From Paenibacillus wulumuqiensis (GTDB lineage: Bacteria; Bacillota; Bacilli; Paenibacillales; Paenibacillaceae), in assembly GCF_000971965.1 (NCBI RefSeq), contig NZ_LAQP01000004.1, positions 62,001 to 126,000 of the forward strand: a DNA stretch of 64,000 nt, given 5' to 3'. The notes under the pieces are model-generated. The model did no database searches, was not told the origin of the DNA, and was given only the letters and a program-made list of their open reading frames with translations. Both the position numbers and the translations under genes were made by a program. This document shows, one piece after another, positions 18,659-27,664 of this stretch (position 1 is the stretch's first letter; each line of letters starts with the position of its first letter).

Positions 18659-19006
18659 AATGTCTCCACTCCTTTATGTTTGCCTGAATTAACCGATAAT
18701 AATAGTATACCGGCAGCTGGGTGTTTAACAGGACAGGTCAATTCTTTGAAGTTCTGTTGGATCAGCGGATCAAGTATATCGGAAACGCTGAAGCCTGTTC
18801 CGTATTTGCAGATCGGCAGATCATGATTGCATGTTGTATTAATAACCAGAATGCCGACAAGATTAACCGCTGCAGGCGATGAAAGCATGGGCGAAGAGGC
18901 AGCTTTTATATAGTCTTTTTGCGAAAGATCGGCTACACTGGAAATATGGAGACACACGGAATCAGCTGCTGTATTTGGATAAAAACGGCTGGGAGGAGAG
19001 CATCAC
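18659..19006. other. Divergent intergenic region between terC and the LiaI-like gene
   Basis: A weak minus-strand promoter for terC may lie near 18705-18735 (TATACT on the minus strand). The rest is a minus-strand frame that looks partly protein-like and is listed separately as a possible remnant. No riboswitch or terminator was recognised. Confidence 0.4.
18722..18888 (-). pseudogene. Possible remnant of a small GerP-like spore protein
   Basis: On the minus strand a frame from ATG 18888 contains PAAVNLVGILVINTT and then GFSVSDILDPLIQQN. These resemble the opening and closing parts of the small GerPA/GerPF-like spore proteins (an xxVGxIxINxx start and an xLDPDxxDQ end). The central FGD and SPK-type part is missing and no ribosome binding site is seen. 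Similarity is by eye only and could be chance. Confidence 0.2.
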
Positions 19007-19504
19007 ATGACGAATCGTAATCAGGGAATTATCGCAATATTTATTATTCTGGCCGGGCTGATCATTTTGCTTGGCAAGCTTGGTGTATTTACTTTTATCG
19101 GCCACGTTTTCTGGCCGCTGCTTATTTTGCTGCCGGGTGTGCTGCTGCAGCTGTTTTACTTTAGCCGTACTGCTCCTTCGTATGTATTAATTCCTGCAGG
19201 CGTACTGACGGTATACGGTATTTTATTTTTCTTCTGCAATATCTGGGGCTGGTCGTTAATGGCGTATCTGTGGCCGCTGCTGCTGCTGGGTATCGCTGTC
19301 GGCTTGTATGAGTATTACATGCTGTCACCGTTTGCCGTATCCCGCAATATCGGCTTTGCTGCAGTCATTCTGGGTGCGCTGTCCATCATTTTGCTCTTTT
19401 TCAGCCTGCTGGGAACTTCGGCATTATATCTAATCGCACTGCTGCTGATTGCGGCGGGAATCTGGATGCTGCTGAACCGCAGTAATTCCAAAAGAGGCTG
19501 GTAA
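19007..19504 (+). CDS. Small polytopic membrane protein (LiaI/DUF5668-like)
   Basis: A 165-residue protein made almost wholly of six or so hydrophobic segments with short polar links. It starts with NQGIIAIFIILAGLIILLGKLGVF and repeats a WPLLLL-type unit twice (FWPLLILLPG, LWPLLLLGIA). This resembles the LiaI/LiaF-type transmembrane domain found in envelope stress proteins. The function is unknown. GGGAGGAG precedes the ATG. It stands alone upstream of typA. Confidence 0.7.
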   Translation: MTNRNQGIIAIFIILAGLIILLGKLGVFTFIGHVFWPLLILLPGVLLQLFYFSRTAPSYVLIPAGVLTVYGILFFFCNIWGWSLMAYLWPLLLLGIAVGLYEYYMLSPFAVSRNIGFAAVILGALSIILLFFSLLGTSALYLIALLLIAAGIWMLLNRSNSKRGW

Positions 19505-19568
19505 TAAGTATGAATAAGCTTGATTTATGTGATATATGCCGTATAATGAATAATGAATCAGTTTACTA

Positions 19569-19596
19569 ATGACGGTTTTCACAATTTTTTTATAAT
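19569..19596 (+). promoter_or_regulatory. Probable promoter of typA
   Basis: ATGACG (19569-19574), a 16-base spacer and TATAAT (19591-19596). Transcription would start near 19603, so the mRNA would begin with the hairpin at 19605-19631. Confidence 0.6.
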
Positions 19597-19604
19597 AAAT
19601 AGTA

Positions 19605-19631
19605 GAGCGTCGGCTTCGTTGACCGACGCTC
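19605..19631 (+). other. 5'-end hairpin of the typA mRNA
   Basis: A perfect 9-bp GC-rich stem (19605-19613 / 19623-19631) lies almost at the predicted transcription start and 29 bases before the typA start codon. It may stabilise the mRNA or, less likely, terminate read-through, since only a short T run follows. Confidence 0.5.
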
Positions 19632-19659
19632 ATTTTATGGAGAGGATTTGGAGAATTTT

Positions 19660-21498
19660 ATGCATTTAAGAAATAACATCCGCAATATCGCCATTATCGC
19701 TCACGTTGACCATGGCAAAACAACACTGGTAGACAAACTGCTGCAGCAGTCAGGTATTTTCCGTGATCACGAGACGATGCAGGAGCGTGCAATGGATTCC
19801 AATGATCTGGAGCGCGAACGTGGTATTACGATTCTGGCTAAAAATACAGCTATTACCTATAAAGACTACCTCATTAATATCGTGGATACACCTGGACACG
19901 CCGACTTCGGTGGTGAAGTAGAGCGTATCATGAAAATGGTTGACGGCGTTCTGCTCGTCGTTGACGCTTATGAAGGTTGTATGCCTCAGACCAAGTTCGT
20001 ACTTCGCAAAGCACTCGAGCATAACCTTACCCCAATCGTAGTCGTTAACAAAATCGACCGTCCGGCTGCACGTCCGGCTGAAGTTATCGATGAAGTTCTG
20101 GAACTGTTCATCGAGCTGGGTGCCAATGACGATCAACTGGACTTCCCTGTCGTATACGCATCCGCATTGAACGGTACATCCAGCATGGACCCTGAGAAGC
20201 AGGACGAAACGATGCAAGCTATGTATGATACTATCGTAAGCAACATCCCTGCACCAACTGAAGACACAGAACAGCCGCTGCAATTCCTCGTTACACTGAT
20301 GGATTACAACGAGTATCTGGGACGTATTGCAGTTGGTCGTGTAAACCGTGGTATTATCCGCCAGGGTCAATCCGTAACCGTTATTACCCGTGAAGGCCAG
20401 AAGAAAACAGCTCGTATCGAGAAGCTGTTCGGATTCCAGGGTCTGAAGCGTGTTGAAGTTGAAGAAGCGGGTGCTGGTGATATCATCGCACTGGCCGGTA
20501 TCAAGGACATCAACATTGGTGAGACGATCGCTGATCCACAGAATCCGGAAGCACTGCCGGTTCTGAAAATTGACGAGCCTACGCTGCAAATGACATTCCT
20601 CGTCAACAACAGTCCATTTGCCGGACGTGAGGGTAAATGGGTAACATCCCGTCGCCTGCGTGATCGTCTGTTCAAAGAACTGGAGACCGACGTGAGTCTG
20701 CGTGTAGACGAAACAGAAAGCCCTGATGCTTATATCGTATCCGGACGTGGTGAGCTTCACCTCGGTATCCTGATCGAGAACATGCGTCGTGAAGGCTATG
20801 AGCTGCAGGTATCCAAGCCTGAAGTTATCGTTCGTGAAATCGATGGCGTACGCATGGAGCCAATCGAGCGTCTGATGATCGATGTGCCTGAAGAAAGCAT
20901 GGGCGCAGTTATGGAAAGTCTGGGAAGCCGCAAGGCCGAGATGGTCAACATGATCAACAACGGTAGCGGCCAGGTTCGCCTGGAATTCCTGATTCCAGCA
21001 CGTGGTCTGATTGGATATCGTACGTACTTCCTGACACTGACTCGTGGTTACGGCATTATGAACCATGCGTTCGATAGCTACGGCCCGCTCGTAGCAGGAC
21101 AGGTTGGCGGACGTCACCAGGGCGTACTCGTATCCAGTGAGAACGGTTCTTCCACACTGTACGGTATTTTGTCGGTCGAAGATCGCGGTACACTGTTCGT
21201 TGAGCCGGGTGCTGAGATCTACGAAGGTATGATCGTTGGTGAGCATACCCGTGATAACGATATCGTCGTTAACATCTGTAAAGAGAAGCAGCTGACTAAC
21301 GTTCGTTCTGCTACCAAAGATGATACTGTTAAAATGAAAACTCCGCGTCTGTTCTCTCTGGAGCAGGCTCTGGAATACCTGAACGATGATGAGTATTGTG
21401 AAATCACGCCAAAAGCAATTCGCCTGCGCAAAAAGATCTTGAACAAGAGCGAGCGCGAACGTGCTGAGAAACACCGCAAAGCAGCACAAAATAGCTAA
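19660..21498 (+). CDS. typA: Ribosome-associated GTPase TypA/BipA
   Basis: TypA is a translational GTPase that supports 50S assembly and stress or cold growth. All G motifs are visible: AHVDHGKTT (G1), RGITI (G2), DTPGHADF (G3) and NKIDRP (G4). EF-G-like domains and the BipA-specific C-terminal domain follow, with GTPase-family length (612 residues). The ATG at 19660 has GGAG six bases upstream. An in-frame TTG at 19648 would add four residues. Codon choice is markedly biased, consistent with high expression. Confidence 0.96.
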   Translation: MHLRNNIRNIAIIAHVDHGKTTLVDKLLQQSGIFRDHETMQERAMDSNDLERERGITILAKNTAITYKDYLINIVDTPGHADFGGEVERIMKMVDGVLLVVDAYEGCMPQTKFVLRKALEHNLTPIVVVNKIDRPAARPAEVIDEVLELFIELGANDDQLDFPVVYASALNGTSSMDPEKQDETMQAMYDTIVSNIPAPTEDTEQPLQFLVTLMDYNEYLGRIAVGRVNRGIIRQGQSVTVITREGQKKTARIEKLFGFQGLKRVEVEEAGAGDIIALAGIKDINIGETIADPQNPEALPVLKIDEPTLQMTFLVNNSPFAGREGKWVTSRRLRDRLFKELETDVSLRVDETESPDAYIVSGRGELHLGILIENMRREGYELQVSKPEVIVREIDGVRMEPIERLMIDVPEESMGAVMESLGSRKAEMVNMINNGSGQVRLEFLIPARGLIGYRTYFLTLTRGYGIMNHAFDSYGPLVAGQVGGRHQGVLVSSENGSSTLYGILSVEDRGTLFVEPGAEIYEGMIVGEHTRDNDIVVNICKEKQLTNVRSATKDDTVKMKTPRLFSLEQALEYLNDDEYCEITPKAIRLRKKILNKSERERAEKHRKAAQNS

Positions 21499-21546
21499 AA
21501 TCGGTCGTGAAGTTGCAATTATAATCTGAATTCTTCATTATAGTAG

Positions 21547-21600
21547 GTGGCTGAATCCTAAGTATGCTGGTGATCAGCATGCAGGGTTCAGTCACTTTCA
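21547..21600 (+). terminator. Probable terminator after typA
   Basis: A long imperfect stem (21547-21559 with 21583-21595) enclosing an inner ATGCTG/CAGCAT hairpin is followed by only a short T run. Confidence 0.5.
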
Positions 21601-21639
21601 CTACATTTATCTAAAACGATGGAACAGGTGTTGAGAGCA

Positions 21640-22791
21640 ATGAGTACGACAGCAGGAGGACTTCCGCCGCGAGCGGGGGGCAAGGCCAAATCGCAAAAAG
21701 CCGGCAATCCCAAGTCCAATAAAAAACAAAAGAAAAAAGTTAGCGGCTTCAAACGGTTCATGCAGATTCTGCTGGTCGTGATTCTGCTGACAATTGTAGG
21801 TGTTATGGCGTACGCTGGTATTCTTTATTATCAGCTGCAGGGAATGTTCGAAGGTAAAGGTGGCACAGGTCAGACTCCAGGTATTATAGATACCAGAGTC
21901 CCTGAGAAATCTGCCAAAGAAAAGCCGATTACGATGGCTCTGCTCGGTACGGATTATCGCAAAGAAACCGGCACGCGCCTAACAGACGTAGTAATGGTAG
22001 CTACGCTCAATCCGGATACCAAGTCTGCCACGATCGTATCACTGCCGCGGGATACGTACTTCCAGCTGGATGGGTACATTCCCAACAAGCTGAATGCGTA
22101 TTATCCTAAATTCTATGCGGAAGATAAGAAGAATGGTACGAACAACGCCATGGAAGAAATGCAGACCATGCTGGGCAAATACCTGGGAGTCGACGTCGAT
22201 TATACGACGGTTATTAATTTCCAGGGCTTCAGTGATGTGGTCGATGCTGTAGGTGGTGTAGATGTTAATGCAGCCATGAATATGTGTTATATTGACCGTG
22301 CAGACGGAACCAATATCAATATCAAAAAAGGGCCGCAGCATCTGAATGGAGAACAGGCACTCGGGTATGTACGTTATCGTCATTCCAGCAGCTCCTGTAG
22401 TCCAAGAACACAGGAATCCAGTGACTTTGATCGTAACAAACGTCAAAATGAAGTGCTGAATTCCGTAGTCGACAAAGTCCAATCCTTTAGTGGTGTAGCC
22501 AAACTGAGTTCGATTATTCAGTCGGTTGATGATAATATGGAGACCGATATTGAAGGCAGCCAGTTCACCAATCTGTTGACGACGTACTGGGATATTCCAA
22601 AAGCGAATATTAAGTATATGCCGGTAACAGGTGATTGGAAGAGCCCGTATGTGTATATTAATGAAACCGAGCTGGCCAACGCCAAACAGGCGCTTCAGGA
22701 CGAACTGAACGGAACAGCTACACATGCGGATCAATTTGATGGAGCAAGTACTTCCACAGGAAGTACCGGTCAGTCAGCGACTGCACAATAA
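21640..22791 (+). CDS. LytR-CpsA-Psr (LCP) family cell wall polymer ligase
   Basis: A basic N-terminal segment of about 35 residues precedes one transmembrane helix (MQILLVVILLTIVGVMAYAG). The extracellular LCP domain follows. Its signature segments are MALLGTDYR, RLTDVVMV, SLPRDTYF and NKLNAYYPKF, with the conserved Asp and Arg residues that bind the polyprenyl phosphate. LCP enzymes attach anionic polymers such as teichoic or teichuronic acids to peptidoglycan. The tail is rich in Thr, Ser and Gly. ATG 21640 has an AGGTG/GAGAG site. ATG 21619 lacks one. Confidence 0.9.
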   Translation: MSTTAGGLPPRAGGKAKSQKAGNPKSNKKQKKKVSGFKRFMQILLVVILLTIVGVMAYAGILYYQLQGMFEGKGGTGQTPGIIDTRVPEKSAKEKPITMALLGTDYRKETGTRLTDVVMVATLNPDTKSATIVSLPRDTYFQLDGYIPNKLNAYYPKFYAEDKKNGTNNAMEEMQTMLGKYLGVDVDYTTVINFQGFSDVVDAVGGVDVNAAMNMCYIDRADGTNINIKKGPQHLNGEQALGYVRYRHSSSSCSPRTQESSDFDRNKRQNEVLNSVVDKVQSFSGVAKLSSIIQSVDDNMETDIEGSQFTNLLTTYWDIPKANIKYMPVTGDWKSPYVYINETELANAKQALQDELNGTATHADQFDGASTSTGSTGQSATAQ

Positions 22792-22857
22792 AACAAGATC
22801 TTATCATACTTCCGCTTATTTCCGCTTCTGTTACAAGAGCGGAAAGGCAAGTATATT

Positions 22858-22892
22858 ACAGGTTTCTGCTCAGGCAGAGACCTGTATTTTTT
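22858..22892 (+). terminator. Intrinsic terminator after the LCP gene
   Basis: A perfect 12-bp stem (22858-22869 / 22874-22885) with loop TCAG is followed by a run of seven T after one A. A second hairpin without a T tail lies just upstream (22819-22826 / 22838-22845). Confidence 0.85.
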
Positions 22893-22948
22893 TATTTTAT
22901 GGGAAAATACAATGTCCTGGCGGGCGCATTTCAAAAGCGGATAGGGTG

Positions 22949-22957
22949 TGCTATAAT
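22949..22957 (+). promoter_or_regulatory. Extended -10 promoter of the phoH-like leader
   Basis: TATAAT (22952-22957) is preceded by TG at 22949-22950. Transcription would start near 22963, giving a leader of about 310 nt before the PhoH start codon. An 8-bp hairpin (22959-22966 / 22984-22991) would sit at the 5' end. Confidence 0.65.
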
Positions 22958-23005
22958 ATCCGTGCACCTTACTTTTCACTGAATGCACGGACTGGAGGTT
23001 TTAGG

Positions 23006-23224
23006 ATGCCGCGATTAATGTGCAGTACGCTATCGTATGATGGAGTGATTTTATGCGGACAGAATAAAACTTTCGCTCAGCTGTATGCAAGAGGTGCAGC
23101 TTGTTATGTGTTGTCTCAAAAAAGCGATTTAATACGAAAAGTCTGGTGCTCTGCAGCCCAGGCTTTTTTGGTTTTATTTCAAGAGGAGGGTGAGGCTTGG
23201 CGGTTCAGGAAGCGGGAAGCATAA
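23006..23224 (+). CDS. Possible leader ORF of 72 codons upstream of phoH
   Basis: The frame opens with ATG 23006, seven bases after a full GGAGG site. Its C-terminal half is encoded by a terminator hairpin (23137-23171), which is unusual for a real gene. The product resembles no family I know. It could be a translated leader that couples ribosome movement to termination, or part of a small RNA. Confidence 0.3.
   Translation: MPRLMCSTLSYDGVILCGQNKTFAQLYARGAACYVLSQKSDLIRKVWCSAAQAFLVLFQEEGEAWRFRKREA
23137..23171 (+). terminator. Terminator or attenuator inside the phoH leader
   Basis: A 10-bp stem with one U-G pair (23137-23146 / 23158-23167) is followed by TT and then a T-rich stretch. It lies about 175 nt after the promoter and 104 nt before the phoH start. 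Confidence 0.6.
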
Positions 23225-23274
23225 GCTGGAGGCATCAGAGATCACAAACAATTCGTACCCAGGGGGGAATCTCC

Positions 23275-24606
23275 ATGAAAAAGATTTTTGTATTGGATAC
23301 CAATGTGCTTCTTCACGATCCGAATGCCATTTTCGCTTTTGAAGAAAATGATGTAGTTATTCCCGCGGTGGTTTTGGAAGAAATCGATTCAAAAAAACGG
23401 AATGCGGATGAAATCGGACGAAATGCCCGTGGCGTCTCCCGTTCACTGGATGCGCTTCGTGAAATAGGACATCTTCATGATGGAGTTCAACTGGATAATG
23501 GAGGTACACTGCGTGTCGAACTGAATCACCGCAGCTTTGCCAAAGTGCATGAAATGTTCGGCGAGGTGACGAATGATAACCGGATTCTCGCAGTTGCCTT
23601 GAATTATGATCTGGAAGAACGCGAGAAAGAAGTGCCGTGTCAGGTGATTCTGGTCAGCAAAGACGTGCTCGTACGTGTCAAAGCCGATGTGCTTGGACTG
23701 ATGACGGAAGATTATTTATCAGACCGTGCAGCCGAGCCGAATGAAATCTATACCGGTTACACAACACTGCAGGTTCATCCGTCTGTAATTGATGATTTCT
23801 ACAATAACCGCTATTTATCCGTGAATGCGCTGAACCTGGGATATACCCTGTATCCCAATGAATTTGTTATTCTAAAAGATGAAATGGGCAGTGGCAAGTC
23901 TGCTCTGCTCAAAGTCAGCCATGATGGCAGCAAACTGGAGCCGTTATTCTTGAGCAATGAGCCGATATGGGGCATTGCAGCGCGTAATGCCCAGCAGCGG
24001 ATGGCACTGGAACTGCTGCTTAATGATGATATTCCGCTTGTAACGATTACCGGTAAAGCCGGCACAGGCAAAACGCTGCTGGCACTGGCCGCTTCGTTAT
24101 CCAAAGTGGAAGACGAGCAAAAATATAAAAAGCTGCTGATCGCCCGCCCGGTTGTACCGATGGGCAAGGATATTGGATATCTGCCCGGCGAAAAGGACGA
24201 GAAACTTCGTCCATGGATGCAGCCAATTTATGATAATCTGGAATTTCTGTTTGATACCAAAAAAGCGGGTGATATCGATAAAATCCTGATGGGCCTCGGC
24301 AGTATTCAGGTGGAAGCACTCACCTATATCCGCGGTCGGTCGATTCCTGGACAATTTATCATTATCGATGAAGCACAGAATCTGTCCCGCCATGAAGTGA
24401 AGACGATTGTGTCCCGTGTAGGGGAAGGCAGCAAAATTGTACTCGTCGGTGATCCGGATCAGATCGATCATCCTTATCTGGATTCGATCAGCAACGGTCT
24501 CACCCATGTAGTCGAGCATTTCAAACAGGAAGGAATCAGCGGCCATATTACCCTCGAAAAAGGGGAGCGTTCCAAACTGGCGCAGCTGGCTGCTGATCTG
24601 CTGTAA
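23275..24606 (+). CDS. PIN-PhoH family ATPase/ribonuclease (YlaK-like)
   Basis: A 443-residue two-domain protein. The N-terminal PIN domain (residues 1-140) opens KKIFVLDTNVLLHDP with a catalytic-type aspartate and further acidic residues (EEID). The C-terminal PhoH ATPase has Walker A GKAGTGKT near residue 260 and Walker B IIIDEAQN near 361. This PhoH2 architecture is linked to RNA unwinding and cleavage. The ATG at 23275 has AGGGGGGAA before it. The longer frame from 23197 starts inside the leader. Start choice and leader suggest post-transcriptional control. Confidence 0.92.
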   Translation: MKKIFVLDTNVLLHDPNAIFAFEENDVVIPAVVLEEIDSKKRNADEIGRNARGVSRSLDALREIGHLHDGVQLDNGGTLRVELNHRSFAKVHEMFGEVTNDNRILAVALNYDLEEREKEVPCQVILVSKDVLVRVKADVLGLMTEDYLSDRAAEPNEIYTGYTTLQVHPSVIDDFYNNRYLSVNALNLGYTLYPNEFVILKDEMGSGKSALLKVSHDGSKLEPLFLSNEPIWGIAARNAQQRMALELLLNDDIPLVTITGKAGTGKTLLALAASLSKVEDEQKYKKLLIARPVVPMGKDIGYLPGEKDEKLRPWMQPIYDNLEFLFDTKKAGDIDKILMGLGSIQVEALTYIRGRSIPGQFIIIDEAQNLSRHEVKTIVSRVGEGSKIVLVGDPDQIDHPYLDSISNGLTHVVEHFKQEGISGHITLEKGERSKLAQLAADLL

Positions 24607-24617
24607 TATAAATGAAG

Positions 24618-24654
24618 AAAAGCGTCCTCACCGATTAAGGGAGGACGCTTTTTG
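24618..24654. terminator. Bidirectional terminator between phoH and the secreted coiled-coil gene
   Basis: A perfect 12-bp stem (24618-24629 / 24641-24652) with an A run on the left and a T run on the right, between two convergent genes. Confidence 0.88.
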
Positions 24655-24723
24655 ATATGCTTTATTCCAATTAATATGCATAATCATTAGTAGCAGAAGT
24701 TGAGTGTAGCAATGCACTATATT

Positions 24724-25827
24724 TTAGTTCAGTGATAATTCCAGCTGCACATTCATCGATTGAGGTACAATAGCGACCGAAGTGGCTTTGAGATAGGGAA
24801 TAATCTGTTCAGGATAAAATCCGAGATCAAATTCATTTTCCAGCATGGCACATGTCGTATCCGGTAAGCGCAGTCCATTAAATACGAGCTGATCGACCCG
24901 GAAGCGCATCACATTCTGCGTAGTATTCTCGATTTCATAATGTCCGATAATTTCCAGAGACAGCTGGCCTTCCTGTCCAGTGACAACAAGTCGATCCTGT
25001 TCAAAGTTAAACTGCAGACTGTCCGGCAGTCCAGCAGTATGATGCAGAAAATCGTTGAGCTGCTTCTGCTCGATCACGATGGTATACTGCCTGCCGTTGA
25101 TCCGGATCGCACCGGGCTGTGACTGGAGAAAGTCCGGAAATTGCTGCATGGATTGCGCCAGTGCACGAAAATAGTTTTTTACTTCGTATAGACCGATATT
25201 TTCCCAATAAGCATTCATCTCTTCTATGAGCTGCCGGGCAGTCTCCGGCTCGGAACTGGAAGCAAGGCCGCTGTGAATTCGGGTCTGAAGGGAGGCTACC
25301 CGCTGTCTCTGCTGCTTTAGTCGGTCGCCGATATCCGTCAATTCAGCAGATGTACGCAGTAAATCGCTTCGTATCGATTGAATCTGCTCATATCGTGATC
25401 GATAATCAGCCATAATTTTCTGATCATGATCCAGAATCATTTTGTAATATTCATAAAAGGCAATAACACCGGAGATACTTCCTGCCGCCCAGAATGCATT
25501 GCGCAATTGTTCGCGTTCCCCGGTATAGTAGGCAACCAGTATTTTATCGGATTGCAGTTTGGCATCGCTGAGCTGCTGCTGACTCGTAACAGCCTGCTGT
25601 TCCAGCTGCTCATACTTGGTACGGGCAGTCTGTTCTTCCTGACCAATTCGCTGGATCTCCTGATCCAGTTCATTTACCGAAAGGCTGTCTTCCAGCAGCT
25701 GACGGGTCTGTGGATCAAGCTGTGCTGCAGATTCAATGGAAGGAGCAGCATTTACCATGGCAGAAGGTGCCATTATAGCAGTAGTAAGAGAGAAGCAAAC
25801 GACACAGGCAGCGTAAATGGGTTTCAT
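24724..25827 (-). CDS. Secreted coiled-coil protein of unknown function
   Basis: The 367-residue product begins with a signal peptide (Lys, then a hydrophobic core, then AMVNAAPS with a plausible AXA cleavage site near residue 28). A long Gln/Glu/Arg-rich coiled coil spans about residues 55-185, with an aromatic break in the middle. A C-terminal domain of about 160 residues is rich in beta-type segments. No catalytic motif is recognised. The N-terminal layout recalls coiled-coil regions of cell wall regulators. AGGGAGGAAA lies 10 bases before the ATG. Confidence 0.75.
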   Translation of the reverse strand: MKPIYAACVVCFSLTTAIMAPSAMVNAAPSIESAAQLDPQTRQLLEDSLSVNELDQEIQRIGQEEQTARTKYEQLEQQAVTSQQQLSDAKLQSDKILVAYYTGEREQLRNAFWAAGSISGVIAFYEYYKMILDHDQKIMADYRSRYEQIQSIRSDLLRTSAELTDIGDRLKQQRQRVASLQTRIHSGLASSSEPETARQLIEEMNAYWENIGLYEVKNYFRALAQSMQQFPDFLQSQPGAIRINGRQYTIVIEQKQLNDFLHHTAGLPDSLQFNFEQDRLVVTGQEGQLSLEIIGHYEIENTTQNVMRFRVDQLVFNGLRLPDTTCAMLENEFDLGFYPEQIIPYLKATSVAIVPQSMNVQLELSLN

Positions 25828-26054
25828 CTATCGTTTCCTCCCTGTATAATTAATATTGTTGCTGCAAATAAATTCATTATTCGATTTGCGCAGGCAATCG
25901 TGCAGCAGGATAGCAGCAAAAGTTGTCTTTATGTATACATATAGCTGTTATTGATTTTAATCATGTATCATGCAGTGAATGAGTATTATAGAATAGGGTT
26001 ATTCTTGACTCATCTATTCTTATTTTATCGTATACTATGTTCGGAGGGAATCAC

Positions 26055-27059
26055 ATGATTATTGATATTTTTGGAGCAGGCTCTCTTGGCTTGCTCTTTT
26101 ATAGTAAATTGGCGCTGACAGAAGAAGAGATCCGACTGAACTTATGGACACGTACCGAGGAACAGGCTTCACTGATCCGCGAGCAAGGGGTCCAGTTTTA
26201 TCCGTCTGCCAATTCGGTTTCCCTTATGGATAGTCTGACGATTCCGGCGAAAGGAAGCGTAAAGCCAGTATCGGACATTCGGCAGACAGATCAGAATCAA
26301 AAAGCAGACATTATTTTGGTGACCGTAAAGCAGACCCATCTCACAACTGATTTTGTTCGTCAGGTGGGAAAACGTGCATCCGAGCGGACTGCCATTATCT
26401 GTTTTCAAAATGGGATACGAATGGACAATCTATGGAGGGATCAATGGCAGGTTTATGCAGGCATTACAACAGAGGGCGCCAAGAAACCATCAGCTCATGC
26501 GGTAGTCCATTCCGGGTATGGGGAGACAGTAATCGGCCGATTGGTCCAAGGTCACAGTACTGCAGACAGGGGAGATGAATCGAAAGGTGCAGAGAATGGG
26601 CAATCGGACGCTATACTTTTGTTATTAAATTTATGGACTAAAGCAGGACTTAATGCCTCGCTGTCGAATAATATCGAGATGGCCATATACCGGAAACTGA
26701 TGATCAATGCGGTGATTAATCCACTTACGGCTTTGTGGCGTATACCTAATGGAGAGCTTTTGCAGAGTCCCGAGCGGATATCGGTGATGAAAAGGCTCTA
26801 TGAAGAAGCGATTCAGGTATATGACAAAGCAGATATAGAATGGTCAGAATCACTGTGGAATGATATCTTACAGGTATGCCGTGCGACAGCATCCAATACC
26901 TCTTCCATGCTTGCTGATGTACAGCAGGGCAGAAGAACCGAGATTGAATGGATAAATGGCAGTATCGTCGAGATTGGCCAGCGTCATCAGATTGCAGCAC
27001 CCGGGCACGAATGGGTATGCGCCCTGATTGAGGCAATGACCACAAAGGAGGCAGATTAA
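26055..27059 (+). CDS. panE: 2-dehydropantoate 2-reductase
   Basis: PanE reduces ketopantoate to pantoate with NADPH in pantothenate and CoA synthesis. The Rossmann motif IDIFGAGSLGLLF opens the protein. TVKQTHLT and CFQNG follow as in the family, and the C-terminal helical domain has KLMINAVINPLTAL. An Asp/Glu/Ser-rich loop near residue 180 looks like a lineage-specific insertion. The start at 26055 has GGAGGGAA upstream. The frame from 26037 would include the ribosome binding site. The stop overlaps the next start by one base. Confidence 0.9.
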   Translation: MIIDIFGAGSLGLLFYSKLALTEEEIRLNLWTRTEEQASLIREQGVQFYPSANSVSLMDSLTIPAKGSVKPVSDIRQTDQNQKADIILVTVKQTHLTTDFVRQVGKRASERTAIICFQNGIRMDNLWRDQWQVYAGITTEGAKKPSAHAVVHSGYGETVIGRLVQGHSTADRGDESKGAENGQSDAILLLLNLWTKAGLNASLSNNIEMAIYRKLMINAVINPLTALWRIPNGELLQSPERISVMKRLYEEAIQVYDKADIEWSESLWNDILQVCRATASNTSSMLADVQQGRRTEIEWINGSIVEIGQRHQIAAPGHEWVCALIEAMTTKEAD

Positions 27060-27451
27060 TGGGAGGATTTTTTGGGTGGCTGCTAAATGGAGCGATTTTC
27101 TTGAGTCTCGTTCCCTTTATTCCTTTCCTGGCTGCATACCTCATCAGCCGGTTTAAGAAAGAGCCGAAAAAGAAAGCGATCGGAAATGCAATGGATGTGA
27201 CAACGCCTTTCCTTTATATTTCGGTAGCCGCATTATTTAACATCATATTCAACAGCCAAATGGGATTTTACATATTTTTGTTAATTTTGCTGTTGGCGAT
27301 TGGTATTATAGGCAGCGCACAGAATCGGTTAAAAGGGAAAGTGGATTTCCAACGACTTTTCCGGGCGGTCTGGCGTTTATCGTTCCTGTTTTTGAGCTTA
27401 GGTTACATCGTGCTGCTTTTGATCGCAATTTTGCAATACATAACACGATAA
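27059..27451 (+). CDS. DUF3397 family membrane protein
   Basis: A 130-residue protein with about four hydrophobic segments and a basic loop (RFKKEPKKKAIGN) after the first pair. It matches DUF3397 by pattern and by position: in related Bacillales a DUF3397 gene lies between panE and bshC. The ATG shares its first base with the panE stop (TAATG), and AAAGGAGG lies upstream, so the pair is translationally coupled. Function is unknown. Here the opp operon separates it from bshC. Confidence 0.78.
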   Translation: MGGFFGWLLNGAIFLSLVPFIPFLAAYLISRFKKEPKKKAIGNAMDVTTPFLYISVAALFNIIFNSQMGFYIFLLILLLAIGIIGSAQNRLKGKVDFQRLFRAVWRLSFLFLSLGYIVLLLIAILQYITR

Positions 27452-27586
27452 ACGTGTCGAAAATTGGAATAATTTTGCTTTATGTCAGGTATTCCTCCGT
27501 GGGATGAAGCCTAATATACTCACACATGTGATAAATTTGTTGAAAAAACCGAAAAAAAACGCTTTTTTTAAGATTAAGATATAGAT

Positions 27587-27614
27587 TTTTTTGACCACTG
27601 TTTTTTGACCACTG
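27587..27614 (+). repeat. Tandem 14-bp duplication in the oppA promoter region
   Basis: TTTTTTGACCACTG occurs twice in direct succession (27587-27600 and 27601-27614). Each copy contains TTGACC, a -35-like hexamer. The -10 candidate TATAAT lies at 27619-27624. Confidence 0.9.
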
Positions 27615-27624
27615 GTTGTATAAT
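27605..27624 (+). promoter_or_regulatory. oppA promoter region
   Basis: TATAAT at 27619-27624 is the clear -10 element, 41 bases before oppA. Neither TTGACC copy is at 17-base spacing (8 and 22 bases), so the true -35 contact is unclear. Confidence 0.45.
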
Positions 27625-27664
27625 AAATAAACATATACCACATTTTTTAGGGGGAAACTGCTAG

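Noticed and set aside
18659-18960. yybP-ykoY manganese riboswitch upstream of terC
   Set aside because: The conserved GGGGAGUAG-type core and the second stem were searched for on the minus strand and not found.
19750-21489. A 579-residue antisense frame over typA
   Set aside because: Same codon-bias effect. The composition is rich in Cys, Phe and His and unlike a real protein.
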